This document shows, in pieces, positions 33,634 to 42,595 of a stretch of 58,551 nucleotides of DNA. The notes beneath the pieces are model-generated. The model saw only the letters and a program-made list of their open reading frames with translations. It did no database searches and was not told where the DNA came from. Position numbers and translations under genes: made by a program. Origin of the DNA: an uncultured Acidimicrobiales bacterium (lineage in GTDB: Bacteria > Actinomycetota > Acidimicrobiia > Acidimicrobiales > UBA10347); contig CALKPY010000031.1 in assembly GCA_937991435.1 (NCBI GenBank), positions 1 to 58,551 on the forward strand. Direction: 5' to 3'. The number at the start of each line of letters is the position of its first letter. Position 1 is the first letter of the stretch.

Positions 33634-33966
33634 CTAGTCGTCGACGAAGTTTCCAAGCGCCGCTTCTGTCGCGTGGTCATCGCAAAGCAGGCGGTGAAAG
33701 TCAAGAAGGTCATCGTGCGTCAACGGCCTGAGGCCGGTAGTCACAATTCGCTCGATCGGCGCTGACCAGACGACGACTTCGGCGCCATTCGCCACCAAGA
33801 GGTCCAACGTGCGACGTTGAGCGAGTTTGCTGTGTTCAGCTCCGCAATCGGGACACGCAAACAGGTAGCCATGGTCGCCATCATCACGGCACAGCCGCAC
33901 AGTCACCGCATCGATCGTCAACTCGATATCACCGCAGCGGTTGCATGTAGCTCGAACTTGGGCCAT
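33634..33966 (-). CDS. Zinc-ribbon protein
   Basis: A 110-residue protein with two CxxC knuckles (ATCNRCGD and FACPDCGA, about 30 residues apart) forming a zinc ribbon, then an acidic helical part. ATG at 33966 has GGAGA just upstream; the ATG further upstream is unlikely. Function unknown; it lies between lepB/GDPD and tatB. Confidence 0.75.
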   Translation of the reverse strand: MAQVRATCNRCGDIELTIDAVTVRLCRDDGDHGYLFACPDCGAEHSKLAQRRTLDLLVANGAEVVVWSAPIERIVTTGLRPLTHDDLLDFHRLLCDDHATEAALGNFVDD

Positions 33967-34067
33967 TGGAATCTCCTTCCCAACAACAGTCGGCGCCGAT
34001 AGCGCGTTCATGAGGATTTTGAGCCAAATTCCGTCTGATACATGCTTCGAACGGCAACGATGGCCCT

Positions 34068-34808
34068 ATGGCTGCACGTATTCCGTCGAAACGAGCGTTA
34101 CCAATTGTGTTCGCGCACCGTGGGGCGTCAGCGGTTCGCCGCGAGAACACCCTCGACGCGTTTACCTACGCCATCGAGTTGGGTGCGGACGGGCTGGAAA
34201 GCGATGTGTGGGTTAGCGCCGACGGGCATGCGATCCTCGACCATGATGGCCGCGCCAGCGGCAGGCTGCGCCGAACGGCAATCGCATCGGTTGCCCGACA
34301 CGACTTACCGGCGCATATGCCGACGATCGATGATCTTTTCGGCGCGCTCGATGGCGCTGACTTTGAGTTCTCCGTCGACATCAAAGATCCAGCTGCGGTC
34401 GTCCCAACGGTCGAAGCACTTCGCCGGGCCAGCGAATTCTCTGGGCGAGATGTGGCGGGCGCATCGTGGCTCTGCCACCCCGACCTCGAACTGCTCACGA
34501 CGTTGCGGTCACGATTTCCTGACGTGCGGCTGGTGCATAGCACTCGCCTTGCCCGCCTTCCCGCAGGGCCAGAGGTTCACGCGGCGCAGCTCTATGAGCT
34601 AGGTATCGATGCCGTCAACTTTCGAGACAGCGATTGGACAGGGGGGCTCACCACGCTCTATCACCGGTTCGACCTGTTCTGTTTCGGCTGGGATGCCCAG
34701 GTTGAGCGGGTCGCCAGGGAACTCTACGACATGGGCATCGACGGCGTGTTCGGCGACCACGTCGATCGCCTTGTTGCCGCTCGGGCCGAAGTTCTCGCGG
34801 CCGATTAG
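34068..34808 (+). CDS. Glycerophosphodiester phosphodiesterase
   Basis: A 246-residue TIM-barrel enzyme that cuts glycerophosphodiesters from lipid turnover to glycerol-3-phosphate and an alcohol. The catalytic set is visible: AHRGASAVRRENT (His17, Arg18, Glu26), ESDVWVSADGHAILDHD (Glu44, Asp46, His59). It is the only rightward gene in a long leftward block. Length fits short cytoplasmic GDPDs. Confidence 0.93.
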   Translation: MAARIPSKRALPIVFAHRGASAVRRENTLDAFTYAIELGADGLESDVWVSADGHAILDHDGRASGRLRRTAIASVARHDLPAHMPTIDDLFGALDGADFEFSVDIKDPAAVVPTVEALRRASEFSGRDVAGASWLCHPDLELLTTLRSRFPDVRLVHSTRLARLPAGPEVHAAQLYELGIDAVNFRDSDWTGGLTTLYHRFDLFCFGWDAQVERVARELYDMGIDGVFGDHVDRLVAARAEVLAAD

Positions 34809-34824
34809 CGGAGCTTGGCGGTGT

Positions 34825-36009
34825 TCACAACCAGTCGATACGGCTGACCGGCCATACCCGCACAAAGGCACGTCCGACGACGGTGTCGATCTCGATTGGA
34901 CCAAACACACGACTATCTTGTGACCCCGTGCGGTTGTCACCCATGACGAAAATCGTCCCTTGCGGCACGACGCACATGTCCGCAGCAGGCTGCTCTTGGG
35001 CGCATCCAGGAATGCCAGATGGGCTGCGCGGCCGGGTGCTATCCGGTTGCGAGATATAGGAGGTCTCTTCGACCCGTAGCCCGTCGACGTACACGTTGCC
35101 GTCACGGAAACGCACGGTTTCTCCGGGCAGGCCAATGACACGCTTTATGAGGTCATTCGCATCGCTCGGCTGATTCGGCGGCTTCGCAAAAACGACCACG
35201 TCCCCGCGTGAGATGTCGCTGAATTGATAGCTCAGGCGGTTCACGATCACGCGATCACCCTTGTCGAGGGTTGGCGCCATCGACAACGACGGGATGTGGT
35301 ACGCCTGAACAATGAACATGCGCACCACAAAGGCAACCACTACGGCGATGATGAGAACTGGGCCCCATTCGCGAATCGCTCGACCAAACGCCGAGAGTTC
35401 TGGATCTTCGGGTCGCGCCAGCGGTGGCGTCGCGTCGGACACAGCACCTGGGGCTGCGCTTCCCGAGGCGGCAGCTGGCGCCGAATACGCAGCCTGAGGT
35501 GGCGCATGAGCGTGCGCAGGAACAGCGCCGGCAGCGGCTGGAAGCGTGAGCGTGGGCGAGCCCGCTGAAGGCGCTCCCCGATCCTGCGGCGGTTCAGTAG
35601 CTGCTCCCGGAACGTAGGACTGAATTTCGCTCGTGCCAGAATCGGCACGTTCCGAGGTGGAAATACCACGAGTTGCGTTCCGCTGGGTCTGCACGAGCGG
35701 CACGATGGTCGGCACTGCGGCGGTCACTGGACTTGGGGCCGTCGGCGGAGGTGGAAAGACGGCTAGGTGTGGCGGCGCTGCAACCTCGGCGCTGCCGGAG
35801 TCTTGTGGTGCTGCCACTGGGACTGAACCATGACCTGGCGGCGGGTTGAGACCACCCGATGCGCTGGTGAACGCGCTCGTAGCGACCGGTTGCGCTGCCT
35901 CGGCCTGCAGCTGAGGGTCCACAGCGGATGCGTCGTTGCCACCGAGGTTGTCCAAGTCCGAGCCGCGCCAAGAATCGCTGCGCGGGGGGACCAAGTCGTC
36001 GTCTGACAC
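34825..36009 (-). CDS. lepB: Signal peptidase I with long disordered N-terminus
   Basis: A 394-residue signal peptidase I. Catalytic Ser243 (IPSLSMAPTL) and Lys289 (LIKRVIGLPGE) are present, a single transmembrane segment lies at about 216-236, and GDNRTGSQDSR is box E. The first 200 residues are a Pro/Ala/Ser/Thr-rich tail with no predicted structure, on the cytoplasmic side. Most actinobacterial LepB enzymes are shorter. GTG start. The gene lies between pafC and the Tat genes. Confidence 0.92.
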   Translation of the reverse strand: MSDDDLVPPRSDSWRGSDLDNLGGNDASAVDPQLQAEAAQPVATSAFTSASGGLNPPPGHGSVPVAAPQDSGSAEVAAPPHLAVFPPPPTAPSPVTAAVPTIVPLVQTQRNATRGISTSERADSGTSEIQSYVPGAATEPPQDRGAPSAGSPTLTLPAAAGAVPAHAHAPPQAAYSAPAAASGSAAPGAVSDATPPLARPEDPELSAFGRAIREWGPVLIIAVVVAFVVRMFIVQAYHIPSLSMAPTLDKGDRVIVNRLSYQFSDISRGDVVVFAKPPNQPSDANDLIKRVIGLPGETVRFRDGNVYVDGLRVEETSYISQPDSTRPRSPSGIPGCAQEQPAADMCVVPQGTIFVMGDNRTGSQDSRVFGPIEIDTVVGRAFVRVWPVSRIDWL

Positions 36010-36065
36010 GGTCGCAGGGTAGCGCTGCAGCCCGGGCGAAGGGTCGCGCCTAGGCCGGTTGCCGG

Positions 36066-37019
36066 TTAGTTGGCCGCGTACTTGGCGAGGATTCTGCGGG
36101 CCGTAGCCGAACGTGAGTCTCGATCAAGTTCAGGTTCCGACGCTACAACGCGTGCCTCTGGTCCGAGTTGGACAAGAAGCCGATCAAGCCATCGATCGCT
36201 CGACGCCGCCAGCGACACCAGCTGAAACCCATCGTCTCGCACCTCGACAGACTCCGCCGGAAATGCTTCCGCTACCCAAGCCAGTGCCGGCGACAATTCG
36301 AGGGTGACCCGTCGGTCGTGCTCACTGGGAGCAAATGTGGAGATCTCTGTGGCCGTATGCGGATCAAACGTTTCATCGAGCGATTCGATTTCGAGAATTC
36401 GATCAGCACGAAAGGTGCGCTGCCCGTTGCTACGTCGGCACCACGCCTGCACATACCACTCGCCTGCTTCGGAAAACACGGCGTGAGGTTCGATGAGGCG
36501 ATCGGATGTGCCCGCTTCGTGCATGCTGTGATAGAGCAACTTCACGACGCATCGATCGCGCACCGCTGAACGCAGCTGGTCAAGTGTGGCGGCCGGGACA
36601 CGCCCAAGACTGACGTCAAGCTCCTCACCCAACCGCAACCCGACGAGGGCGCCAAGCTTCTCGAGGGCCCGTTCAAGCGCGGAGTCTTCGCCCACCGTGG
36701 TGCCGAGCAGCCCGAGGCCCGCAGAGACGAGACTCAACGCTTCTTCCGGCGTCAGACGCAGCGGTGAGCTGAAATAGTCGGCAAGCATGAACCGAACACG
36801 GTCGTCTTCACCATCGATCGAGACCTCGACCATGCTGTCTGGGCTGTACGGGTACACGCCGACATAGTTGACAACGCTGGTCAAGTCTGTGCGGAGACGA
36901 TCGATCGGATAGTCAAACCGTTCAGAGATCTCAATCAGCGGAACCTCCCCACGATTCAAAACCCACGGGATGACCGCAAGCAATCGACGAAGGCGGTCTG
37001 TCGCAGTCAGGCGTGTCAT
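36066..37019 (-). CDS. pafC: PafC WYL-domain transcription regulator
   Basis: A 317-residue winged-helix plus WYL plus WCX protein. DRLRRLLAVIPWVLNRGEVPLIEISERF is the DNA-binding part, WYL strands are in YHSMHEAGTSDRLIEPHAVFSEAGEWYVQAWCR, and a WCX end (PALAWVAEAFPAESVEVRDDGFQLV) follows. PafC partners PafB to activate DNA-damage genes in mycobacteria. The ATG overlaps the pafB stop. Confidence 0.9.
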   Translation of the reverse strand: MTRLTATDRLRRLLAVIPWVLNRGEVPLIEISERFDYPIDRLRTDLTSVVNYVGVYPYSPDSMVEVSIDGEDDRVRFMLADYFSSPLRLTPEEALSLVSAGLGLLGTTVGEDSALERALEKLGALVGLRLGEELDVSLGRVPAATLDQLRSAVRDRCVVKLLYHSMHEAGTSDRLIEPHAVFSEAGEWYVQAWCRRSNGQRTFRADRILEIESLDETFDPHTATEISTFAPSEHDRRVTLELSPALAWVAEAFPAESVEVRDDGFQLVSLAASSDRWLDRLLVQLGPEARVVASEPELDRDSRSATARRILAKYAAN

Positions 37020-37939
37020 CAGGCCATTGCCTCGAGCCAGTCAATGATGTGCTGGCGAAGCTCTGGCGGCTCGATGACTTCAGCACCATCAAGGAAGCTC
37101 AGCACGAGCGAACGGAAGCCGTTCAGATTCGAAACTTCGAGAGACACCAGGATCGAACCATCGTCGTAGCGTTGGCTTACGACATCGTCACCGAGCAGAT
37201 GGCACGCCCAGGAAGCATGCTCGGCGTCGATACGGACCTTGGCATGGTGCCTCTCGGTGGCATCGTTAGCAAACTCCCACGGCTGACGTTCGTCACGCCC
37301 GAACGTGCGATCGTTCGTTGCGCTTCCGGGCGACTCAGCCACGACATCACCCTCAACACGATCGAGACGGAACCGACGCTCTGCTTGACGATCGATATCC
37401 CACCCGTTGAGATACCAATGGCCCCGCCGAAAGTCGAGCGACCACGGTTCCACATGGCGCTGTGCATCGCGATAGCCGAATCGCACCGCCGCTCGGTCCG
37501 CTATTGCCTTTTGCATCAACGTGACTGAAGGACCCAACTCAATCGCTGCAAACTGCGGCGCGAGTGCCTCGCCCTGGGTCGCCACACCACCCAGCTTCCA
37601 CAGAGCGTCTTGGGTCGTCGCACCATCAAGCTCAATCACCTGCATCGCCATCGAAATCGCAACGACTTCGTCGGGGGCGAGGTCTAAATCGTGCAAGTAA
37701 TAGTCTTTGCGGTCAATCCGGTAGCCGTCTCGTTGGCCCTCATCAGGTGTCGACACAATCGTCAGAGGCACACCCATCGACCGCAAATCGTCCTTGTCCC
37801 GCTCAAACGCTCGACGAAACGCAACGGGGTCGGTCGGGTACCCCTCTACTCGCTCGGCAATGTCGGCAGCCCGCAACGGATACTCGGTGTTCAACAAGGT
37901 GGCGACCAGATTCATGAGTCGTTCAAGCTTGTCTGCCAC
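37019..37939 (-). CDS. pafB: PafB WYL-domain transcription regulator
   Basis: A 306-residue partner of PafC: ERLMNLVATLLNTEYPLRAADIAERVEGYPTDPVAFRRAFERDKDDLRSMG is the winged helix, and VEPWSLDFRRGHWYLNGWD lies in the WYL fold. GTG start is two bases after the pafA stop codon, so the pair follows the Pup ligase as in mycobacteria. Confidence 0.9.
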   Translation of the reverse strand: MADKLERLMNLVATLLNTEYPLRAADIAERVEGYPTDPVAFRRAFERDKDDLRSMGVPLTIVSTPDEGQRDGYRIDRKDYYLHDLDLAPDEVVAISMAMQVIELDGATTQDALWKLGGVATQGEALAPQFAAIELGPSVTLMQKAIADRAAVRFGYRDAQRHVEPWSLDFRRGHWYLNGWDIDRQAERRFRLDRVEGDVVAESPGSATNDRTFGRDERQPWEFANDATERHHAKVRIDAEHASWACHLLGDDVVSQRYDDGSILVSLEVSNLNGFRSLVLSFLDGAEVIEPPELRQHIIDWLEAMA

Positions 37940-37941
37940 GG

Positions 37942-39300
37942 TCAGAGACTCTCGATCAGCTTCTCTACGCGTTCGTCATGCGCCTTGAACGGGTCTTTAC
38001 ACAACACGGTTCGTTGAGCCTGGTCATTGAGTTTGAGGTGCACCCAGTCAACGGTGTAGTCACGGCGCCGCTCCTTGGCGCGGCGAATAAACTCGCCACG
38101 CAGGCGGGCACGGGTGGTCTGCGGCGGCGTGTCGACGGCCGCAGCAATCTGCTCATCGGTACACACTCGTTGCACGAGTCCACGACGTTGCAGGCGATAA
38201 AACAGGCCGCGGTCGCGGGAGATGTCGTGATATTGCAGGTCAACCAGCGCCACTCGCGCATCGGACAACGACAGTCCGTGCCGTTCACGGTATTTCTCGA
38301 TCAAGTGGTACTTGATCACCCAGTCAGCCTCAGTATCGAGAGTGAGCGGATCGTCTTCGATCTTCGTGAGGCAGTTCTGCCACATATCGAGCGCCATCTG
38401 TTCATTGTCGTTGAGCTCATGATGCTCGGCGTAACGAAGCGCGCGATTGAGATATTCGCTCTGAATCTGCAGCGCCGAGGCTTCGCGCCCGTTGGCGAGC
38501 CGGACTGCTCGGCGACAGGTCATGTCGTGGCTGATCTCGCGGATCGCTCGAATTGGATTGTCGAGCGTCATGTCGCGAAGCACCACCCCAGGATCTTCGA
38601 GCATGCGCAGAAGCAGTGATGCGGCCCCCACCTTGACGAATGTCGCGTACTCGCTCATGTTCGAATCGCCGACGATCACATGCAGCCGGCGATAACGCTC
38701 GGCGTCAGCGTGCGGCTCGTCGCGCGTGTTGATGATGGGCCGAGACCTCGTCGTGGCACTCGACACACCCTCCCAGATGTGTTCCGCCCGCTGGCTCACG
38801 CAGTACATCGCGCCGCGCGCAGTTTGCAAAACCTTGCCCGCGCCGGCATAGATCTGGCGGCTCACGAGAAACGGAATCAGAACCTCTGCATAGTCGCGCA
38901 GCTCGTCTTTACGCGACGTCAGATAGTTCTCGTGGCAGCCGTAGCTGTTGCCCGCAGAGTCAGTGTTGTTCTTGAAGAGATAGATGTCGCCAGCGATTCC
39001 TTCTTCGCGTAGCCGCTCTTCGGCCGCTGTCAGCAGCTGTTCCAGAATACGTTCGCCGGCTTTATCGTGCGCGACAAGTTCAGCGATGTCGTCACACTCA
39101 GGGGTTGCATACTCGGGGTGCGAACCAACGTCGAGGTAAAGACGGGCTCCGTTTGCAAGAAACACGTTCGAGCTTCGGCCCCATGAAACCACACGTCGAA
39201 ACAGATAACGAGCAACTTCGTCAGGACTCAATCGGCGTTGTCCGCGTTGAGTGCAGGTGACGCCATATTCGTTTTCCAAGCCGAAAATTCGGCGTTGCAT
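37942..39300 (-). CDS. pafA: Pup-protein ligase PafA
   Basis: A 452-residue glutamine-synthetase-fold ligase that attaches Pup's C-terminal glutamate to substrate lysines using [18 protein letters not shown] is the first ATP/Mg strand with its glutamates, [15 protein letters not shown] follows, [17 protein letters not shown] is the nucleotide loop and [19 protein letters not shown] is a later conserved block. PafA and Dop are paralogues; PafA was assigned by its neighbours and the CTQRGQ segment. The ATG begins directly after the prcA stop. Confidence 0.95.
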   Translation of the reverse strand: MQRRIFGLENEYGVTCTQRGQRRLSPDEVARYLFRRVVSWGRSSNVFLANGARLYLDVGSHPEYATPECDDIAELVAHDKAGERILEQLLTAAEERLREEGIAGDIYLFKNNTDSAGNSYGCHENYLTSRKDELRDYAEVLIPFLVSRQIYAGAGKVLQTARGAMYCVSQRAEHIWEGVSSATTRSRPIINTRDEPHADAERYRRLHVIVGDSNMSEYATFVKVGAASLLLRMLEDPGVVLRDMTLDNPIRAIREISHDMTCRRAVRLANGREASALQIQSEYLNRALRYAEHHELNDNEQMALDMWQNCLTKIEDDPLTLDTEADWVIKYHLIEKYRERHGLSLSDARVALVDLQYHDISRDRGLFYRLQRRGLVQRVCTDEQIAAAVDTPPQTTRARLRGEFIRRAKERRRDYTVDWVHLKLNDQAQRTVLCKDPFKAHDERVEKLIESL

Positions 39301-39978
39301 TCAGGTAACCAGCTCGGCGAGTTCGGCCTCGAGGACACGACGAAACGTACGTCGACCATTGCTTCGACCAAGTGCTGCGACCTCAAGATCGTCGGGCACA
39401 AGCTGACGATCGGGGCCCGAAAGGGCGCGTAAGGCCTGTTTGACGGCCGCACCCAACTCGAGGCGCTCATCGAACGACTCTTCGAGACGTTCGCCGATTG
39501 CTTCGGTGTCGCCGCCGAGTGCGGTGTAGCCCGTGCGGTCATACACGGTGCCGTCATAGAGGATCTGAAACATCTGATCGTCGGCGGCTTCTTCACCGAT
39601 TTCGACGACCAGAATCTCAACTTCCATCGGTTTCATCTCGTGAGTGAACGTCTGGCCAAGGATCTGCGCGTACTGGTTCGCCAGGCTCAACGCGTCGACG
39701 TCGTGACGGCTGTAGTTGAAACCCTTGAGATCAGCGTGGCGAATGCCGGCAATGCGGAGTTGGTCAAACTCGTTGTACTTGCCAACGCCAGCGAAGCCGA
39801 TGCGATCGTAAATCTCGCTGACTTTGTGCAACGTGTTCGACGGGTTTTCGGCAACAATAACGATGCCGTCGGCATAGGTCGTGGCGACGAGCGAGCGACC
39901 CCGGGCGATGCCCTTGCGGGCATAGTCGGCGCGGTCTTTCATGACCTGCTCAGGCGCTACATAGAACGGTGTACTCAT
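39301..39978 (-). CDS. prcA: Proteasome alpha subunit
   Basis: A 225-residue non-catalytic 20S alpha subunit that forms the gate. MSTPFYVAPEQVMKDRADYARKGIARGRSLVA is the typical alpha N-terminus, and YAQILGQTFTHEMKPMEVEILVVEIG follows. It lies directly before pafA and 19 bases after prcB. Confidence 0.95.
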   Translation of the reverse strand: MSTPFYVAPEQVMKDRADYARKGIARGRSLVATTYADGIVIVAENPSNTLHKVSEIYDRIGFAGVGKYNEFDQLRIAGIRHADLKGFNYSRHDVDALSLANQYAQILGQTFTHEMKPMEVEILVVEIGEEAADDQMFQILYDGTVYDRTGYTALGGDTEAIGERLEESFDERLELGAAVKQALRALSGPDRQLVPDDLEVAALGRSNGRRTFRRVLEAELAELVT

Positions 39979-39997
39979 GTCAGTCCTCGGTCCGGCG

Positions 39998-40789
39998 TCA
40001 CGACGGGGTGCCCTGAGCGATCAGGCGATCGACCAGTTCCTGGCTACGGGACTTCACTTCGTCGTCTTCGAGCTGTTCGTATCCGCCACTCGTCACCGTC
40101 GCAACGACGGGAAATAGGTTACGGATGAAGTCCGGGCCGCCAGTCGCTGAATCTTCGTCGGCGGCGACGTACAGCGCTTCGATCGCGAGATTGACGGCAG
40201 CGTCTCGCGTTTGGCCCTTGCGGTAGCCGAGCTTGAGCACCGTCGAGGCATGAAGGCTGCCAGATCCAGTTGTGCCGTACTCGAGCTCTTCGTACCTGCC
40301 GCCGCTCACATCAAACTGGAACAATCGACCTTCGCCAATGCGCAGGTCATAGCCGGCAAACAGCGGCACGACGACCATGCCGGCGCGAGCCATCGGCAGA
40401 TTCTGGCGAAGCAGGGCGCTCAACTGGCTCGCTTTGCCGTCGAGGCTCAGCTCCTTGCCTTCGACCTTTTCATAGTGCTCAAGCTGCAATTGGAAGAGTC
40501 GTACCATTTCGACCGCTGGACCCGCGGCGCCAGCGATAGCAACCGCCGAGTGACGGTCGCTGGGAAACACTTTTTGCATCGTGCGGTAGCTGATCAGATG
40601 ACCAGAAGTGGCCCGACGGTCACCTGCAACCAGTACTCCTCCATCGAATCGCATCGCGACACACGTCGTGCCGTGAGGAAGATCGAGAACGTCACCGTCT
40701 TGTAGAACGGGCTGGGGGTTCTGCTGTCGTACAAGTTGAGCGAAGTCCGATCCCGGATCGTCGCCCACGGGGAACAGTGGCAGGTTCAC
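39998..40789 (-). CDS. prcB: Proteasome beta subunit
   Basis: A 263-residue catalytic subunit with a 40-residue propeptide removed before Thr41 (PHG then TTCVAMRFDGGVLVAGDRRAT); Thr41 is the nucleophile, with Asp and Lys partners in GDRRATSG and the helix region after TMQKVF. GTG start. It lies 58 bases after pup. The product would form the beta rings of the Pup proteasome. Confidence 0.95.
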   Translation of the reverse strand: MNLPLFPVGDDPGSDFAQLVRQQNPQPVLQDGDVLDLPHGTTCVAMRFDGGVLVAGDRRATSGHLISYRTMQKVFPSDRHSAVAIAGAAGPAVEMVRLFQLQLEHYEKVEGKELSLDGKASQLSALLRQNLPMARAGMVVVPLFAGYDLRIGEGRLFQFDVSGGRYEELEYGTTGSGSLHASTVLKLGYRKGQTRDAAVNLAIEALYVAADEDSATGGPDFIRNLFPVVATVTSGGYEQLEDDEVKSRSQELVDRLIAQGTPS

Positions 40790-40847
40790 GCGGCGCAGGT
40801 TACCGGTTTAGCAAGCACAGACAATGGGATCACCCAAGCGATACTCA

Positions 40848-41036
40848 TCACTCGCCGCCCTTTTGCACATAGGACTTCACGAACTCTTCGGCATTGGTCT
40901 CGAGTACTTCGTCGATCTCGTCGAGAATGTCGTCAAGACCATCTGCGAGCGAGGATCCCTCAGCCGCAGGTTGCGACTGATCCTGTGGACGTTGCTTGGA
41001 TGGGGCCGGTGTCTGTGGTCGTTTTTGGTCTGCCAT
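40848..41036 (-). CDS. pup: Prokaryotic ubiquitin-like protein Pup
   Basis: A 62-residue intrinsically disordered modifier. [31 protein letters not shown] is the C-terminal proteasome/ATPase binding part, and the last three residues are Gly-Gly-Glu. Many Pups end in Gln and must be deamidated by Dop; here the Glu is already encoded, so Dop would act mainly as a depupylase. It sits between dop and prcB. Confidence 0.97.
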   Translation of the reverse strand: MADQKRPQTPAPSKQRPQDQSQPAAEGSSLADGLDDILDEIDEVLETNAEEFVKSYVQKGGE

Positions 41037-41077
41037 GGTGCTCCGTTCGGTGCTTCAGGTCTCGAGAAGCGTTGTAC

Positions 41078-42589
41078 TCAGCTATCGAGCTTGCTGAGCA
41101 GATCCTTAACATTGTCGCATTGATCAATCAGATCGCCTACATGGGCGCGACTGCCGCGGGTGGGTTCCATCATTGGCACCCGTCGAAGTGGCGCGTCACC
41201 GGTGTCGAAGACAAGGGAGTCCCAGTTGGCGGCAACAATTGCGTCAGGGAATCGTTGCAGACAGCGGCCTCTGAAGTACGCACGGGTGTCGTGGGGCGGT
41301 TCAGATCCGGCGAGCAACGCTTCGTCGTCAGTCACCAATCGGCGAAGGCCGAGTCGAGCGGCGAGTGAGCGTTCGGGTCGCATGTCGTGATACTGAAGAT
41401 CGAGAGCGCGTAAGCGCGGGTCATTCCATTCGATGCTGTCACGGTTTCGATAGGCGTCGATCAGCTGACGTTTCGCAACCCAGTCAACTCGATCGGCTAC
41501 CTGCACCGGATCTCGTTCGAGGCCCTCGACCACCTCCCGCCACGCACTCAACACATCGATGGCGTCGTCTCCGCCAGCTCCGGCAGTGCCGTAACGCTCG
41601 ATGTAACGTTCGGCCGCTTCGATGATTTCGGCCTGTATCTCAATGGCTGTAGCGGTCGTGCCGTCTGCGAGCCGCAATGGCGCACGAAGCGTAAGATCTT
41701 GGCTCACATTTCGAAGCGCGAGCACCGGCGATCGGAAAGCGATTGACGGCTCGAATTGGTCGTCTTCGCACATAGCGAGCACCAGAAGTGTCGAACCGAC
41801 TTTCAACCAGGTTGCATACTGCGACATGTTGGCGTCGCCGACGATGACGTGAAGTCTGCGGTACAGCTGAGCATCGGCGTGAGGCTCATCTCGCGTGTTG
41901 ATGATCGGACGCTTGAGGGTTGTTTCAAGGCCGACTTCTTCTTCGAAGAAGTCGGCGCGTTGGGTGAGTTGATATGGAACTTCTGCGATTCCCGTTCCGG
42001 CGATCTCGCTGCCGACTTTGCCCGCACCGATAAAGATCTGCCGGGTGACAAAGTGCACCGTTGCATTGGCGACAATTCTCGAGAACGGCGTAGTTCGGTC
42101 CATGAGGTAGTTCTCATGGGTGCCGTAGGAGTTGCCCTTGCCGTCGCTGTTGTTTTTGTATGCAATGAGTTCCTGGCCCCCGCCGAGCATCTCGCCTGCC
42201 GCCTGCATCGACTCGGCAAGAATGAGTTCGCCCGCCCGGTCATACAGAACCGCTGAACGAGCGTTGAGGCATTCGGGCGTCGACATCTCGGGATGAGCAT
42301 GGTCGACGTAGTACCGAGCTCCGTTCGTCAACACCGCATTCACCAGATGGCTGTCAACCGTGGGTGGTCTTGCCCCGGTTGGGGTGAAACCACGCGCGTC
42401 AACACCCGGGGTTTCGTCTTCGAAGTCCCATGACACCCGCTGGGTGGCCGCACGTCTGCCGGTCGCTTCGCAACGAGCGAGATAGGCGTTGATCAGTAGC
42501 GACGACGCAGTGATGGGATTGGGGTCATCGACGCCGCGATGAACAATGCCGTATTCGGTCTCGAGACCGACAACTTTGGAGATGGCCAC
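41078..42589 (-). CDS. dop: Pup deamidase/depupylase Dop
   Basis: A 503-residue PafA paralogue: VVGLETEYGIVHRG at the N-terminus, YVDHAHPEMSTPECLNARSAVLYD, NNSDGKGNSYGTHENYLMDR and HVIVGDANMSQYATWLKVGS. The segment SWDFEDETPGVDARGFTP (residues 51-69) corresponds to the Dop-loop region that separates Dop from PafA. It removes Pup from substrates and, in species with Pup-Gln, deamidates it. GTG start six bases after the arc stop. Confidence 0.93.
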   Translation of the reverse strand: MAISKVVGLETEYGIVHRGVDDPNPITASSLLINAYLARCEATGRRAATQRVSWDFEDETPGVDARGFTPTGARPPTVDSHLVNAVLTNGARYYVDHAHPEMSTPECLNARSAVLYDRAGELILAESMQAAGEMLGGGQELIAYKNNSDGKGNSYGTHENYLMDRTTPFSRIVANATVHFVTRQIFIGAGKVGSEIAGTGIAEVPYQLTQRADFFEEEVGLETTLKRPIINTRDEPHADAQLYRRLHVIVGDANMSQYATWLKVGSTLLVLAMCEDDQFEPSIAFRSPVLALRNVSQDLTLRAPLRLADGTTATAIEIQAEIIEAAERYIERYGTAGAGGDDAIDVLSAWREVVEGLERDPVQVADRVDWVAKRQLIDAYRNRDSIEWNDPRLRALDLQYHDMRPERSLAARLGLRRLVTDDEALLAGSEPPHDTRAYFRGRCLQRFPDAIVAANWDSLVFDTGDAPLRRVPMMEPTRGSRAHVGDLIDQCDNVKDLLSKLDS

Positions 42590-42595
42590 GAAGCT

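Noticed and set aside
34042..34602. 186-residue plus-strand ORF in another frame
   Set aside because: Shadow of the GDPD gene, which has all catalytic residues in its own frame.
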